Shown here: positions 54,023-62,468 of the stretch, piece after piece
Position numbering within the stretch: position 1 is the first letter of the stretch
How the letters are laid out: the number at the start of each line of letters is the position of its first letter
Source of the DNA: Actinospica robiniae DSM 44927
Lineage (GTDB): Bacteria; Actinomycetota; Actinomycetes; Streptomycetales; Catenulisporaceae
Length of the DNA: 64,000 nucleotides
Reading direction: 5' to 3'
Assembly (NCBI RefSeq): GCF_000504285.1
Contig: NZ_KI632511.1
Location: forward strand, 9,220,154-9,284,153
Notes under the pieces: generated by a model
The model's input: only the letters and a program-made list of their open reading frames with translations
Told to the model about the DNA's origin: nothing
The model's database searches: none
Program-made: the position numbers and the translations under genes

Positions 54023-54097
54023 GATTGCCCGCGCCTGACGGCGCATCACTCCGGGCGGGCGGGGCACTCGTGCCAGGAGTCGAAAGGAGACGAGAGC

Positions 54098-54424
54098 ATG
54101 TCTATCGGTGCGAACGTCTCAGTCATCACCGTCGGCGCCATCCTCGCCTTCGCGGTACGGGTGCGCATGCAGGTGCTCAGCGTGCACACGGTCGGCGCGG
54201 TGCTGATGGCCGTGGGCGTGGTCGGGCTCATCCTGCAGATCCGGGCCCTGTCGAGGCAGCGCGAGCTGACCTCGGCGCAGATCGCCCAGCCGGCCGAGGC
54301 CGTGCTGGTGCGGCCGGCCGGCTCGGCGCGTCCCCCCGGCTTCGCCGGCTCCACCACCGACCCGGTGGCGCCCGCGCAGTCCCCGTACCGGTCGGTCGAG
54401 GAGTACGAAGGAAACGAGTGGTGA
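54098..54424 (+). CDS. DUF6458 family small membrane protein
   Basis: A 108-aa protein with the DUF6458 opening MSIGANVSVITVGAILAFAVRVRMQVLSVHTVGAVLMAVGVVGLILQIRAL, i.e. two short hydrophobic helices (6-20 and 29-47), followed by a disordered acidic tail with AEAVLVRPAGSARPPGFAGS. The role is unknown. GAAAGGAGACGAG upstream is a strong ribosome site. It overlaps the next gene by 4 bases (GTGA), so the two are co-translated. Confidence 0.85.
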   Translation: MSIGANVSVITVGAILAFAVRVRMQVLSVHTVGAVLMAVGVVGLILQIRALSRQRELTSAQIAQPAEAVLVRPAGSARPPGFAGSTTDPVAPAQSPYRSVEEYEGNEW

Positions 54425-54975
54425 CCGTGACGCATCGAACGAGTTTCGCCGGCGCCCTGCTGGTCATGGCGATAGGCGCGGTCCTGGCCTTCGCCGTGCA
54501 GGGTTCGCCGAGGTATCTGGACATCCACGCCACCGGGCTGATCCTGGCGCTCGGCGCGGCCGCCGACCTGGCCATCAGAGCGCTGATCGCGGACAGCCCG
54601 CTGCTGAGCCCGGAGAGCGCGGACGTGGCCGCCGTGGTCGAACCGCTCGGCGAGCCGGTGCTGGACGCGGCCGGCAACCCGGTCGTCGTGCCCAACCCCG
54701 GCTCCCCGATGGCGCGGCCCCCGCTGATCGCCCCGCCGCCCGGCACCCTGCCGCCCGGTTCTCCGGTCGAGACGCTGGTGATCACCGACGAGCCGTACTA
54801 CCCGGCCGAAACCCCCGGCGCGACGGCGGCGGCAGCCGCGTCGCCGCACGTCCCGGGCGCCGTGACCGCCCCCGCGAGCCCCGAATCCCCGGTCGCGGTG
54901 ACCACCATCACCGGCCGTCCGGTCCGTCCGCGCCGCAACGTGGCCGGCTCCCGCCGTTGGGGCCGCCGCGGCTGA
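54421..54975 (+). CDS. DUF6458-like membrane protein with Pro-rich tail
   Basis: A 184-aa protein. Residues 8-55 repeat the two-helix DUF6458 pattern (FAGALLVMAIGAVLAFAVQGSPRYLDIHATGLILALGAAADLAIRAL), and the rest is a low-complexity Pro/Ala/Thr/Val segment ending in basic PVRPRRNVAGSRRWGRRG. It looks like a tandem duplicate of the upstream gene with a longer tail. GTG at 54421 overlaps the previous stop. A hairpin terminator follows at 54989. Confidence 0.75.
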   Translation: MTVTHRTSFAGALLVMAIGAVLAFAVQGSPRYLDIHATGLILALGAAADLAIRALIADSPLLSPESADVAAVVEPLGEPVLDAAGNPVVVPNPGSPMARPPLIAPPPGTLPPGSPVETLVITDEPYYPAETPGATAAAAASPHVPGAVTAPASPESPVAVTTITGRPVRPRRNVAGSRRWGRRG

Positions 54976-54988
54976 CGGCGCGACGATC

Positions 54989-55022
54989 AGGGGCCGGACG
55001 GCGTGCGGGCTGTCCGGCCCCT
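54989..55022. terminator. Bidirectional terminator
   Basis: AGGGGCCGGAC (54989-54999) pairs perfectly with GTCCGGCCCCT (55012-55022), followed by TTACACG on the plus strand. It separates the plus-strand DUF6458 pair from the minus-strand HAD genes. Confidence 0.8.
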
Positions 55023-55052
55023 TACACGTCATCGGACCCGCCGCGGCGCCGG

Positions 55053-55673
55053 TCAGGCCGCGATGAAGCTTCGGATGTCGTCGCCGGCGGTCCGCAGACT
55101 CGGGTAGTGCCGGTGTGCGTCCGCGCAGGGGACTGCGGCGTTGACCTGCCACACCGTCAGGCCGGCTTGCCGCCCTGAACGGACGCCGGAGTCCGAGTCC
55201 TCCACGACGAGGCATCGTTCCGGCCGGGCGCCGAGCTCGCGGACGGCGAGGAGGTATGGGTCCGGTGCGGGCTTGCCACGCGTCACCGCGTCCGCATCGA
55301 TGATCAGTTCGGGCAGTGGCAGACCGATGCGGTCGAACCGGCCGCGAACCCGATGCGCGTAGTTCGAGGTCACCAGGGCCCACGCTTCTGGCGGGAGGGA
55401 CTCCAGCAGCTCGGCGGCGCCGTCGATGGCGTCATATCCGCGCTGTTCCTCCGCGTCCTCGAGCCGATGCAGGAGCGCGAGGCACTCATCAGGGTCTTGC
55501 TGCGCGGCGACCGCGGCGAAGGTCTCGGCCGGGCGGCCGCGGGTGGCGATCTCGAGCACCTTCTCCGGGTCGAGCCCGTATTGCCGGGCCCAGGCGGTCC
55601 AGGTTCGCCGCTGGCTTTCGACGGCATCGATCAACGTGCCGTCGACGTCGAAGAGGATGTAGCGCTCGATCAC
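55053..55673 (-). CDS. HAD-superfamily phosphatase (phosphoglycolate phosphatase-like)
   Basis: A 206-aa HAD hydrolase: YILFDVDGTLIDAVESQRRTW (motif I with nucleophile Asp and acid Asp), LVTSNYAHRVRGRFDRIGL (motif II), DADAVTRGKPAPDPYLLAV (motif III Lys), and CLVVEDSDSGVRSGRQAGLTVWQV (motif IV). The cap is helical, so it is a subfamily I enzyme acting on small phosphate esters. GTG at 55673 gives a short opening before motif I; a TTG at 55697 overlapping the previous gene is possible. It follows the other HAD gene by about 10 bases. Confidence 0.85.
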   Translation of the reverse strand: MIERYILFDVDGTLIDAVESQRRTWTAWARQYGLDPEKVLEIATRGRPAETFAAVAAQQDPDECLALLHRLEDAEEQRGYDAIDGAAELLESLPPEAWALVTSNYAHRVRGRFDRIGLPLPELIIDADAVTRGKPAPDPYLLAVRELGARPERCLVVEDSDSGVRSGRQAGLTVWQVNAAVPCADAHRHYPSLRTAGDDIRSFIAA

Positions 55674-55683
55674 GCCCCGCAGT

Positions 55684-56313
55684 CTAGAGCCGGCCAACGG
55701 AACCGAGCCGGGTGAAGTCGTCGAAGTGCTCTTCCACCTGGGCCTTGAGCGCCGAGTTCGGGTTGACCGCGATGAACTCGACGCCTGCTTTCAGAGCCGC
55801 GTCCTGGTCCGCCGGTGCGTCGCCGAAGTACACGACGCGGACGTCGTGATGGCGTGCGCGGATCTCGGCCAACGCCTGTGCCTTGGTCGACCGGGCGCCG
55901 TAGATCCCGTGGAAGGCCGCGTCGAGCCCGTGCCCGGCGAGCATCTTGGTGATCTCCGCCTCAGGCGCGCTGCTGACCACGTAGCGGATCGCGGAGGCGG
56001 CCGCGACGAACTCCTCCACGCCCGCGATCGGCCGGCACCGGCCCAACCCGTCCTCCAGCAGGCGCGCGTACCGTTCGGCGACTTCGTCCTGCCGCGACTG
56101 AGGCTGTTTCAGGATGGCGGCGAGCACGTGCCGGAACTTTTCTGCGCGAGGAATCCCTCGATGCGCCGCGTTGTACGCCTTGACTTCCCGCAGCTCGGCC
56201 TCGTTCGCGCACAATGGTGCGAAAGCATCCCGGAAGGAAGCCAGCTTCACAGCTTCGGTGTCGAACAACGTCCCGTCCATGTCGAACGCCAGCACGCATC
56301 CGAGCCCGCCCAC
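55684..56313 (-). CDS. HAD-superfamily phosphatase
   Basis: A 209-aa HAD protein: CVLAFDMDGTLFDTEAVKLASFRDAF (motif I), YVVSSAPEAEITKML (motif II), GARSTKAQALAEIRARHHDVRVVYFGDAPADQDAALKAGVEFIAVNP (motifs III and IV). It differs in sequence from its downstream neighbour (motif II SSAP instead of TSN), so it is not a recent duplicate, but both are small alpha/beta phosphatases in one transcript. Substrates unknown. Confidence 0.85.
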   Translation of the reverse strand: MGGLGCVLAFDMDGTLFDTEAVKLASFRDAFAPLCANEAELREVKAYNAAHRGIPRAEKFRHVLAAILKQPQSRQDEVAERYARLLEDGLGRCRPIAGVEEFVAAASAIRYVVSSAPEAEITKMLAGHGLDAAFHGIYGARSTKAQALAEIRARHHDVRVVYFGDAPADQDAALKAGVEFIAVNPNSALKAQVEEHFDDFTRLGSVGRL

Positions 56314-56384
56314 CCGTCACCCTTCCCTAGGCCTTGCACCCCGCCGGCCGCGATTCGGGCCTGCGCAAAGCTAGCGCATCCGGG

Positions 56385-56711
56385 TCAGGCCACGAGCCCG
56401 CCGCCGCGCCGGCGTCGGCGGGCCCGGGTTCTGGCGACGGTCAGGGCGACGGCCACGACGGTCGCGCCGAGCGCGGCCCACAGCCACGCGCCCGGTCCAC
56501 GCGAGGCGTCGGCGCAGACCAGGGCGATCCAGGCGGCGAACGCGGCGGTCAGCGAGAGCCGCCGCCGGACCAGGCCGGGCAGCGGGCTGCGCTCGAGGCG
56601 GTCGAAGCGCCGGGTCCGGCGCGCGCAGCGCCGCGTCCAGCGCGGGTCGGTCCGCGTCAGGTCCCGCTCGATGGCGCTGAAGATCCGCATGTCCCGAGCC
56701 GAAAGCCCCAT
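56385..56711 (-). CDS. DUF3040 family protein
   Basis: A 108-aa protein: MGLSARDMRIFSAIERDLTRTDPRWTRRCARRTRRFDRLERS (the amphipathic N-terminal helix and DP-rich turn of DUF3040), then two TM helices, LSLTAAFAAWIALVCA and WLWAALGATVVAVALTVA, with a very basic tail (RTRARRRRRGGGLVA). Typical small actinobacterial membrane protein of unknown role. GGGAGGCGG lies about 5 bases before the ATG at 56711, which decides the start over the longer frame. Confidence 0.87.
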   Translation of the reverse strand: MGLSARDMRIFSAIERDLTRTDPRWTRRCARRTRRFDRLERSPLPGLVRRRLSLTAAFAAWIALVCADASRGPGAWLWAALGATVVAVALTVARTRARRRRRGGGLVA

Positions 56712-56864
56712 GGCCCGCCTCCCTGGTCGTCCGCGACGGCAAATCAGGCTGCGCAGGTACCCAGCCGCCCCCCGGGCCATGCACCGGGTTCCGGTGGCGC
56801 GCGCCGCGGGAACCCGGCGCACGCGCCGGTCCCCGCGCCGCGGTCCGCGCCGGCTCGGCTCAAT

Positions 56865-57761
56865 TCACACCAGCAGCAGGCTGTCCACCCTCGTGCGCGC
56901 CGAACCGAGCGAGGTCATCGGCTCCGGCATGACGGCCCACGGGTCGGCTTCGGCGAGCCGGTCGGCCATCGTGCGCAAGGTGAACCGGTCCGGGTCCAGC
57001 CCGCCTTCCTCGAGCTCGTCCCACTCCAACGGGGTGGCCACTCGGGCGTTCGGCGTCGCGCGGACCGTGTACGGCGCGACCGCGAGCTGCGCGTACGCGT
57101 TGCGAGAGACGTCCAGGAAGAGCCGTCCGCCGCGCTTGGCCTTGCGCACCTCGCCGGTGTAGCGGTCCGGCTCCCGGCTCTCCAGGATCGCGCAGACGTC
57201 CCGGGCGAATTCCCGCAGGTCGTCGGCCTCGTAGCGGCGTTCGATCGGCACGCTCACGTGCAGCCCGCGCCCGCCGGTGGTCTTGACCACGCAGGTGAGC
57301 CCGAGCTCGGTGAGCAGCTCCCGCAGCGCCAGCGCGGCGTGCCGGGCCTCCTCGAAGTCGTGCGGCGGATCGAGGTCGAACAGCAGCTGGTCCGGCCGCT
57401 CCGGCCGGTCGGCGCGGGAGAGCCAGGTGTGCAGCGTGACGGCCGCCTGGTTGGCCAGGAACGCGAGCGTCTGCTCGTCCTGGCACAGGATGTGCGCGAT
57501 CTCCCCGCCCTCCTTGGGCACGGTGACCTGCTTGATCCAGGACGGCAGGTGGTCCGGCGCGGCCTGCTGGAAGAAGGACGGCTTCTCGATCCCGTTGGGG
57601 TAGCGCGCGACGGCGAGGGGCCGATCCTGCAGGTGCGGCAGGATCCGCTCGGCCACGGCCCGGTAGTAGTCGATCAGCTCGCCCTTGGTGATCGAGTCCT
57701 CGGGGAAGAGCACTTTGTCCAGATGGGAGAACTTGATCGCGCTGGTGCTCGCGCTCGGCAT
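56865..57761 (-). CDS. Stand-alone LigD polymerase (PrimPol) domain protein
   Basis: A 298-aa protein of the NHEJ polymerase type: KFSHLDKVLFPEDSITKGELIDYYRAVAERILPHLQDRPLAVARYPNGIEKPSFFQQAAPDHLPSW, then the catalytic DxD, LLFDLDPPHDFEEARHAAL, VVKTTGGRGLHVSVPI and FARDVCAILESREPDRYTGEVRKAKRGGRLFLDVSRNAYAQLAVAPYTVRATPNARVATPLEWDEL. It fills gaps or adds nucleotides at double-strand breaks. The ligase and phosphoesterase domains found in fused LigD are absent, and no ku gene is nearby. ATG at 57761 (GGAAGGGGC upstream). Confidence 0.92.
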   Translation of the reverse strand: MPSASTSAIKFSHLDKVLFPEDSITKGELIDYYRAVAERILPHLQDRPLAVARYPNGIEKPSFFQQAAPDHLPSWIKQVTVPKEGGEIAHILCQDEQTLAFLANQAAVTLHTWLSRADRPERPDQLLFDLDPPHDFEEARHAALALRELLTELGLTCVVKTTGGRGLHVSVPIERRYEADDLREFARDVCAILESREPDRYTGEVRKAKRGGRLFLDVSRNAYAQLAVAPYTVRATPNARVATPLEWDELEEGGLDPDRFTLRTMADRLAEADPWAVMPEPMTSLGSARTRVDSLLLV

Positions 57762-57877
57762 GGTCGTCGGGCCCCTTCCTGCGCCGAGCGCACCCGGCGC
57801 CCGGCTTCACCACTGTGCCCGCTCTCCGTGCCCGTTTTGCCGCGCTCTATGCGCTCTCGACGGTCATGCGGGTTCCG

Positions 57878-58333
57878 TCAAGACTCGTGAGCCGGCGGCG
57901 GCGAGCCGAGAGCCGCGTGCCGTGCGGCCTCCACACAGGCGGCGTTGACCCGGCGGCGCACCTCGCGGGCGCAGCGGGCGCGCGTCAGCTCTTCCAGCTG
58001 CTCCTGCGCGAACGCCAGGATCTCGCGGCACAGCTCCCGGTTGCGCACGCACGAGCTCTCGACCTGTTCGAGCACCTGCAGAGCCCGCAGCACCGATTCG
58101 GGCTCGGCCGAGGCGCTCGCCTCCCGCACCTGCGCCCGGGCCGCCTCGTGCGCCTCCCGCGAGTTGACCATCAGCTGAGCGGCGTTCGCGCCCAGCGACT
58201 CCAGGCGCTCGAGCCACGCGTCGCACACGACGAGTTCGGCGGCGTCGACCACCTCGTGCTCGGCATTCGCCCGCACGATCCGCTCGTACTGCGCGGCGAA
58301 CGCGCGGCGTTGATCGATTCCGTCCAAGACCAC
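57878..58333 (-). CDS. Hypothetical helical protein
   Basis: A 151-aa, almost entirely helical protein (RRAFAAQYERIVRANAEHEVVDAAELVVCDAWLERL, QVREASASAEPESVLRALQVLEQVESSCVRNRELCREILAFAQEQLEELTRARCAREVRRRVNAACVEAARHAAL). Six Cys residues, some spaced VRNRELCRE and RCARE, could have a redox or metal role, but no signature is recognised. GTG start at 58333 (GGGAATGGGACG upstream). It is divergent from the small protein at 58534, with 200 bases between. Confidence 0.55.
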   Translation of the reverse strand: MVLDGIDQRRAFAAQYERIVRANAEHEVVDAAELVVCDAWLERLESLGANAAQLMVNSREAHEAARAQVREASASAEPESVLRALQVLEQVESSCVRNRELCREILAFAQEQLEELTRARCAREVRRRVNAACVEAARHAALGSPPPAHES

Positions 58334-58533
58334 CGTCCCATTCCCGGGCGCGGTCTATGCCGCGCGAGGTCGGTTCGGTACCCGCCGGGCCCGGCGGGTA
58401 ACCGCGCGCGGCCGCGACTGACTCCGTTCGGCTGATCCGGCGCGTGCGCCGACCCGGTATTTTGCGCCGAATCGGGTAATAGGTTGATCTCGTCAAGCTG
58501 ACGAATCGAGGCACGAGGACGGGGAGGTGCGCG

Positions 58534-58947
58534 ATGGGACACGGCATCGACTTCGGCGAGGAGCTCGCCGTCAACCACCGGCACATCCGCCAGGCGGCCG
58601 CCGCCGCGCCCGGGCACCCCGGCCGGCTGTGCGCCGAGCTGCGCCAGCACACCGAGCTCATGCGCCGCCACGTGCTGCCCGCGCTGGCCGCGAACGTCGA
58701 CGGCGGCACCCAGATCGCCGCGGCGGACGAGTCGCTGATCGACCGGATCCAGGCCGAGGTCGGCGGCGCGGGCCCGTGCGAGATCCCGCGGCTCGCGCCG
58801 CTGCTCGACGAGATCGAGGTCCAGCTGCGCTGGGAGGACCGGGTGCTGCTTCCGCTGCTCGAGGCGGCCACGACGTGGCTCGTACTGGAAGACCTCGCGG
58901 ACCACGCGCGGCTCGCACGTCAACGGGTGACGTGCGAGCCGGCGTGA
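58534..58947 (+). CDS. Small helical protein, hemerythrin-like pattern
   Basis: A 137-aa protein: MGHGIDFGEELAVNHRHIRQAA, LCAELRQHTELMRRHVLPALAAN, LLDEIEVQLRWEDRVLLPLLEA and TWLVLEDLADHARLARQR. The His-x-His, HTELMRRHVLP and WEDRVLLP spacing recalls a HHE hemerythrin bundle, but one or two ligand positions are uncertain, so iron binding is only a suggestion. GGGGAGG lies before the ATG. Upstream, GGTATTTTG followed by GGGTAATAG near 58457-58482 resembles a SigB-type stress promoter (GNNT, spacer of 13, GGGTA), but the spacer is short. Confidence 0.55.
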   Translation: MGHGIDFGEELAVNHRHIRQAAAAAPGHPGRLCAELRQHTELMRRHVLPALAANVDGGTQIAAADESLIDRIQAEVGGAGPCEIPRLAPLLDEIEVQLRWEDRVLLPLLEAATTWLVLEDLADHARLARQRVTCEPA

Positions 58948-58965
58948 TCCTCGGGGCTGGAGCCG

Positions 58966-61503
58966 CTAGTCCGTGGCGATCGCCTGCAGCACCTTCATCC
59001 GCGAGGCGCGCAGGGCCGGGAGCAGCGCGGCGAGCAGTCCGACGACGCCGGCCCCGATGAACACGGCCATGATCGTCGGCCACGGGATGGAGAGCTGGTC
59101 GAGCCCGGCGGAGGCCAGCAGCCGCTGCGCGCTGATGCCCCAGCCCATGCCGAGCCCGAGCCCGAGCACCGCGCCGAACAGCGCGATCAGCACCGACTCC
59201 AGCCGGATCATCCGGCGCAGCGAGCGGCGGCTGAGCCCGATCGCGCGCAGCAGCCCGATCTCCCGGGTGCGCTCGACCACGGAGAGCGCCAGGGTGTTGA
59301 TGACGCCGAGGATCGCCACCACGATCGCCAGGCCGAGCAGTCCGTAGACCAGGTCGAGCAGCTGGCCGACCTGGCTGTGCAGCTCGGCCTTGTAGTCGGC
59401 CTGGTTCTTCACGTCCAGCTGCGGGTAGGCGCCGAGCCGGTGCTGCAGCTGCTTGTACGCGGGGTCGGCCTGGCCGGAGTCCGCCTTGGCGAAGAGCATG
59501 ATGTCCATCGGCTGTGCGCTCGCCGGCACGGTCTTGCCGAGCGTCCCAAGGCTGACATACGACTCGTTCTTGTTGAACACCGTGTTCTCGCTGGTGATCG
59601 CGACCACCGGCAGCCGAGTCGCAGCGCCGCCGCCGGTGAAGGTCACCGGGACCGTCTCGCCGAGGCTGATGTGCTGCGCGGTGGCGAGGTCCTGCGGGAT
59701 GGCGATGCCGTCGCCGCTGAAGACCTGCGCCATGTCGCCCGAGACGGTCTTCACCGTGAAGTCCTGCAGCAGAGTGTCGCTGGAGGCGAAGAAGTCCGCG
59801 CTTGCCGCGCCGGTGCCGATCGTGCCGGTGACGTCCTTGTTCTCGGTGACGTGCGCCACGCCCGGCGTCGTCCGGGTCGCGTTGACCGCCTGCGAGGTCA
59901 CGCCGAGCCCGCCGTTCGCCTGGATGACGAAGTCCGCGCCGACCGAGCCGTCGAGCTGGGCCGAGGCCGAGGCGAGCAGCGAGGAGCTGACCACCGACAG
60001 GCCCGCGACCAGCGACAGGCCGATCATCAGTGCTGCGGCCGTGGCGCCGGTGCGGCGCGGGTTGCGCAGCGCGTTGCGCTTGGCCAGCCGGGCGACCGGC
60101 CGGCGCGGCAGCGCGACGCTGAGCACCCGGATCACCCCGGACGCCAGCAGCGGCCCGACCAGCACCGCGCCGACGAGCGTGGCCAGCACGCCGAGTCCCA
60201 GCAGGGAGCCGCCGGTGCCGCCGGACGAGTGTGCCGCCGCGATCAGCGCAGCCGCGCCGCCGCCCGCGAAGACGAGGCCGATCGCGCTGCGGATCCGCGA
60301 GGCGCGCCGGTCTTCCGGCATACCGGCGTCGCGCAGCGCCGCCATCGGAGAGATCCGGGCCGCACGGCGGGCCGGCCCCCAGGCCGCGATCAGCGTGACG
60401 ATGACACCTACCGCGTAGCCGGCGATCGGCGTGCCGGCGTGGAACGCCAGGTGGCCGGCGGGCATGTTCAGCCCCGCGCTGCGCATCAGCACGATGAGAC
60501 CCGCGGCGAGCCCGTAGCCCGCGGCGATCCCGAGCGTCGAGCCGATCACCCCGAGCAGCAGGGCCTCGGTGCGCACCGAGCGGTTGACCTGCTTGCGGCT
60601 GGCCCCCAGGGCACGCAGCAGACCGAGCTCCCGGGTGCGCTGGGCCACCAGCATCTGGAAGGTGTTGACGATCAGGAAGGCCCCGACCAGCAGCGCGATT
60701 CCGGCGAAGCCGAGCAGCGCGGTGCGCAGCACCGAGACGAAGCCGAGCGAGTCGAGGTTCGAGGACGTCTCCTCGGCGGCGGTCTTCGCGTCGTAGTGGC
60801 CGCCGATGGCCGAGAGCACGTTCGCCTTGAGCTTGTCGTCACTCGTGCCGTGCGCCGCGGTGACGTCGATGCTCGTGAAGACGCCCGACTTGCCCAGCAG
60901 GTCCGCCTGCGCGGTCGGAGTGTCGAAGAACACGAATGCCGCACCCGGGTTGACCGTCTTGAACCCGGCCAGACCCACGATCTTGTCCGTGTACGTGCCC
61001 GTGGCCGTGATGACCTTGAGCTGGTCGCCGATGGCCAGGTGCTGCTGAGACGCGGTGTCGCTGTCGAGCACGACCTCGCCCGGCCCGCTCGGGACCCGGC
61101 CGGAGGAGAGCGTGACGGCCTTGCCGTCGCCGTTCCAGTTCGTGCCGATGGTCGGCGCGCCGCTGGACGAGGTGAGCTTGTCGCCGTGCGCGTCGGTGAC
61201 CACGAGCTGCTCGGTGGTGACGTCGCCGCGCGCCGAGGCCACGCCCGGCACCGAGGAGATCCGATCGACCAGGGCGGCCGGCACGGTCGGGTCCGCCGCG
61301 CCCTCCTCCTGATTCGCCGGCGTGGGCTGACTGACCGTCACGTCCGCCGAGGTGGTGGCGAACAGCTGGTCGAAGGTGCGGTTGATGGTGTCGGTGAACA
61401 GCAGCGTCCCGGCCACGAAGCCGACCGAGAGCACGACCACCAGCAGGGTCAGGGCCAGGCGGCCCTTGTGCGCGAAGAAGTTGCGCCACGTCGCCTTGAA
61501 CAT
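58966..61503 (-). CDS. ABC transporter permease, FtsX/MacB type with two FtsX units
   Basis: An 845-aa membrane protein: N-terminal TM (about 15-35, LALTLLVVVLSVGFVAGTLLF), a large extracytoplasmic MacB-type domain (about 40-250), an FtsX unit with 3 TM helices (about 265-385), a further TM pair near 415-460, a second extracytoplasmic domain (about 515-705) and a C-terminal FtsX unit (about 715-840; LGVINTLALSVVERTREIGLLRAIGLSRRSLRRMIRLESVLIALFGAVLGLGLG). It is the partner of the ATPase 9 bases upstream. Such exporters move lipids, peptides or drugs, or signal to a histidine kinase. Confidence 0.93.
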   Translation of the reverse strand: MFKATWRNFFAHKGRLALTLLVVVLSVGFVAGTLLFTDTINRTFDQLFATTSADVTVSQPTPANQEEGAADPTVPAALVDRISSVPGVASARGDVTTEQLVVTDAHGDKLTSSSGAPTIGTNWNGDGKAVTLSSGRVPSGPGEVVLDSDTASQQHLAIGDQLKVITATGTYTDKIVGLAGFKTVNPGAAFVFFDTPTAQADLLGKSGVFTSIDVTAAHGTSDDKLKANVLSAIGGHYDAKTAAEETSSNLDSLGFVSVLRTALLGFAGIALLVGAFLIVNTFQMLVAQRTRELGLLRALGASRKQVNRSVRTEALLLGVIGSTLGIAAGYGLAAGLIVLMRSAGLNMPAGHLAFHAGTPIAGYAVGVIVTLIAAWGPARRAARISPMAALRDAGMPEDRRASRIRSAIGLVFAGGGAAALIAAAHSSGGTGGSLLGLGVLATLVGAVLVGPLLASGVIRVLSVALPRRPVARLAKRNALRNPRRTGATAAALMIGLSLVAGLSVVSSSLLASASAQLDGSVGADFVIQANGGLGVTSQAVNATRTTPGVAHVTENKDVTGTIGTGAASADFFASSDTLLQDFTVKTVSGDMAQVFSGDGIAIPQDLATAQHISLGETVPVTFTGGGAATRLPVVAITSENTVFNKNESYVSLGTLGKTVPASAQPMDIMLFAKADSGQADPAYKQLQHRLGAYPQLDVKNQADYKAELHSQVGQLLDLVYGLLGLAIVVAILGVINTLALSVVERTREIGLLRAIGLSRRSLRRMIRLESVLIALFGAVLGLGLGMGWGISAQRLLASAGLDQLSIPWPTIMAVFIGAGVVGLLAALLPALRASRMKVLQAIATD

Positions 61504-61512
61504 CGCCCCGCC

Positions 61513-62283
61513 TCAGCTCTCGCGCCGGCCGTCGAAACGGCGCATCCGGTCCAGTACGGCCTCGGCCGTCGGCGCCTGCATCTCCTCGACGATGCGCCCG
61601 TCCGCGAGGAAGAGCACCCGGTCGGCGTACCCGGCGGCGACCGGGTCGTGGGTGACCATCACCATCGTCTGCCCTAGTTCGTCCACCGAGCGCCGCAGGA
61701 AGCCGAGCACCTCCGCCCCCGCCCGCGAGTCGAGGTTGCCGGTCGGCTCGTCGCCGAAGATGATCTCCGGGCGCGACGCCAGCGCCCGGGCCACCGCGAC
61801 CCGCTGCTGCTGGCCGCCGGACAGCTGGGTGGGCCGGTGCTTGAGCCGGCCGGAGAGCCCCACCGTCTCGATCACCCGGTCCAGCCACTCGCGCTCCGGG
61901 CGCCGCCCGGCGATGTCCATCGGCAGGGTGATGTTCTCCAGCGCGTTGAGCGTGGGCAGCAGGTTGAAGGACTGGAAGATGAAGCCGACCCGGTCCCGCC
62001 GCAGCCGGGTGAGCGCCTTGTCCTTCATCGCGCTCAGCTCGGCGTCGCCGATGAAGATCTTGCCCGAGGTGACCTGGTCCAGCCCGGCCAGGCAGTGCAT
62101 CAGCGTCGACTTGCCCGACCCCGAGGGGCCCATGATCGCGGTGAAGCGGGAGCGCTCGATGTCGACGTACACCTCGTCGAGGGCGGTGACCTGGGTCTCT
62201 CCCGAACCGTAGGCCTTCACCACCCGCTCGGCCCGCGCGGCGACGGCGGTCCGGGTGTCTTGCGTGGGCATGGACATGGACAT
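61513..62283 (-). CDS. ABC transporter ATP-binding protein (LolD/MacB type)
   Basis: A 256-aa ATPase: Walker A GPSGSGKST (residues 52-60), Q-loop FIFQSFNLLPTLNALENITLPM, signature LSGGQQQR, Walker B IIFGDEPTGNLDS, H-loop VMVTHDPVAAGYADRVLFLADGRIVEE. It drives the FtsX-type permease just downstream. The N-terminus MSMSMPTQDT has three alternative Met starts; the first, 62283, is used, but GTTCCGGC gives no decisive ribosome site. Its upstream region shares a divergent promoter area with GH127, where a perfect 9-bp inverted repeat lies at 62377. Confidence 0.93.
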   Translation of the reverse strand: MSMSMPTQDTRTAVAARAERVVKAYGSGETQVTALDEVYVDIERSRFTAIMGPSGSGKSTLMHCLAGLDQVTSGKIFIGDAELSAMKDKALTRLRRDRVGFIFQSFNLLPTLNALENITLPMDIAGRRPEREWLDRVIETVGLSGRLKHRPTQLSGGQQQRVAVARALASRPEIIFGDEPTGNLDSRAGAEVLGFLRRSVDELGQTMVMVTHDPVAAGYADRVLFLADGRIVEEMQAPTAEAVLDRMRRFDGRRES

Positions 62284-62376
62284 GGCGTTTCTCGTCTCGT
62301 CGTTAGCCGGAACTGTGACTGCATCCGAGCCTTCCAGCCGGAGCGGCCCGGGTCATTGGTGCGGCCCGGCCACTGT

Positions 62377-62398
62377 GGGGTGGGGCTAACCCCACCCC
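62377..62398. promoter_or_regulatory. Perfect inverted repeat in the ABC/GH127 divergent region
   Basis: GGGGTGGGG (62377-62385), loop CTAA, then CCCCACCCC (62390-62398). It lies 94 bases before the ABC ATPase start on the minus strand and 100 bases before the GH127 start, so it may be an operator or a small hairpin of the ABC operon leader. Confidence 0.5.
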
Positions 62399-62468
62399 CA
62401 CGGGTGCGTGCGGTGACCGCGCGCGGGGGCGTCTGGCGCTGGGCACGGCGGGCACGCTACTGTGTGGG

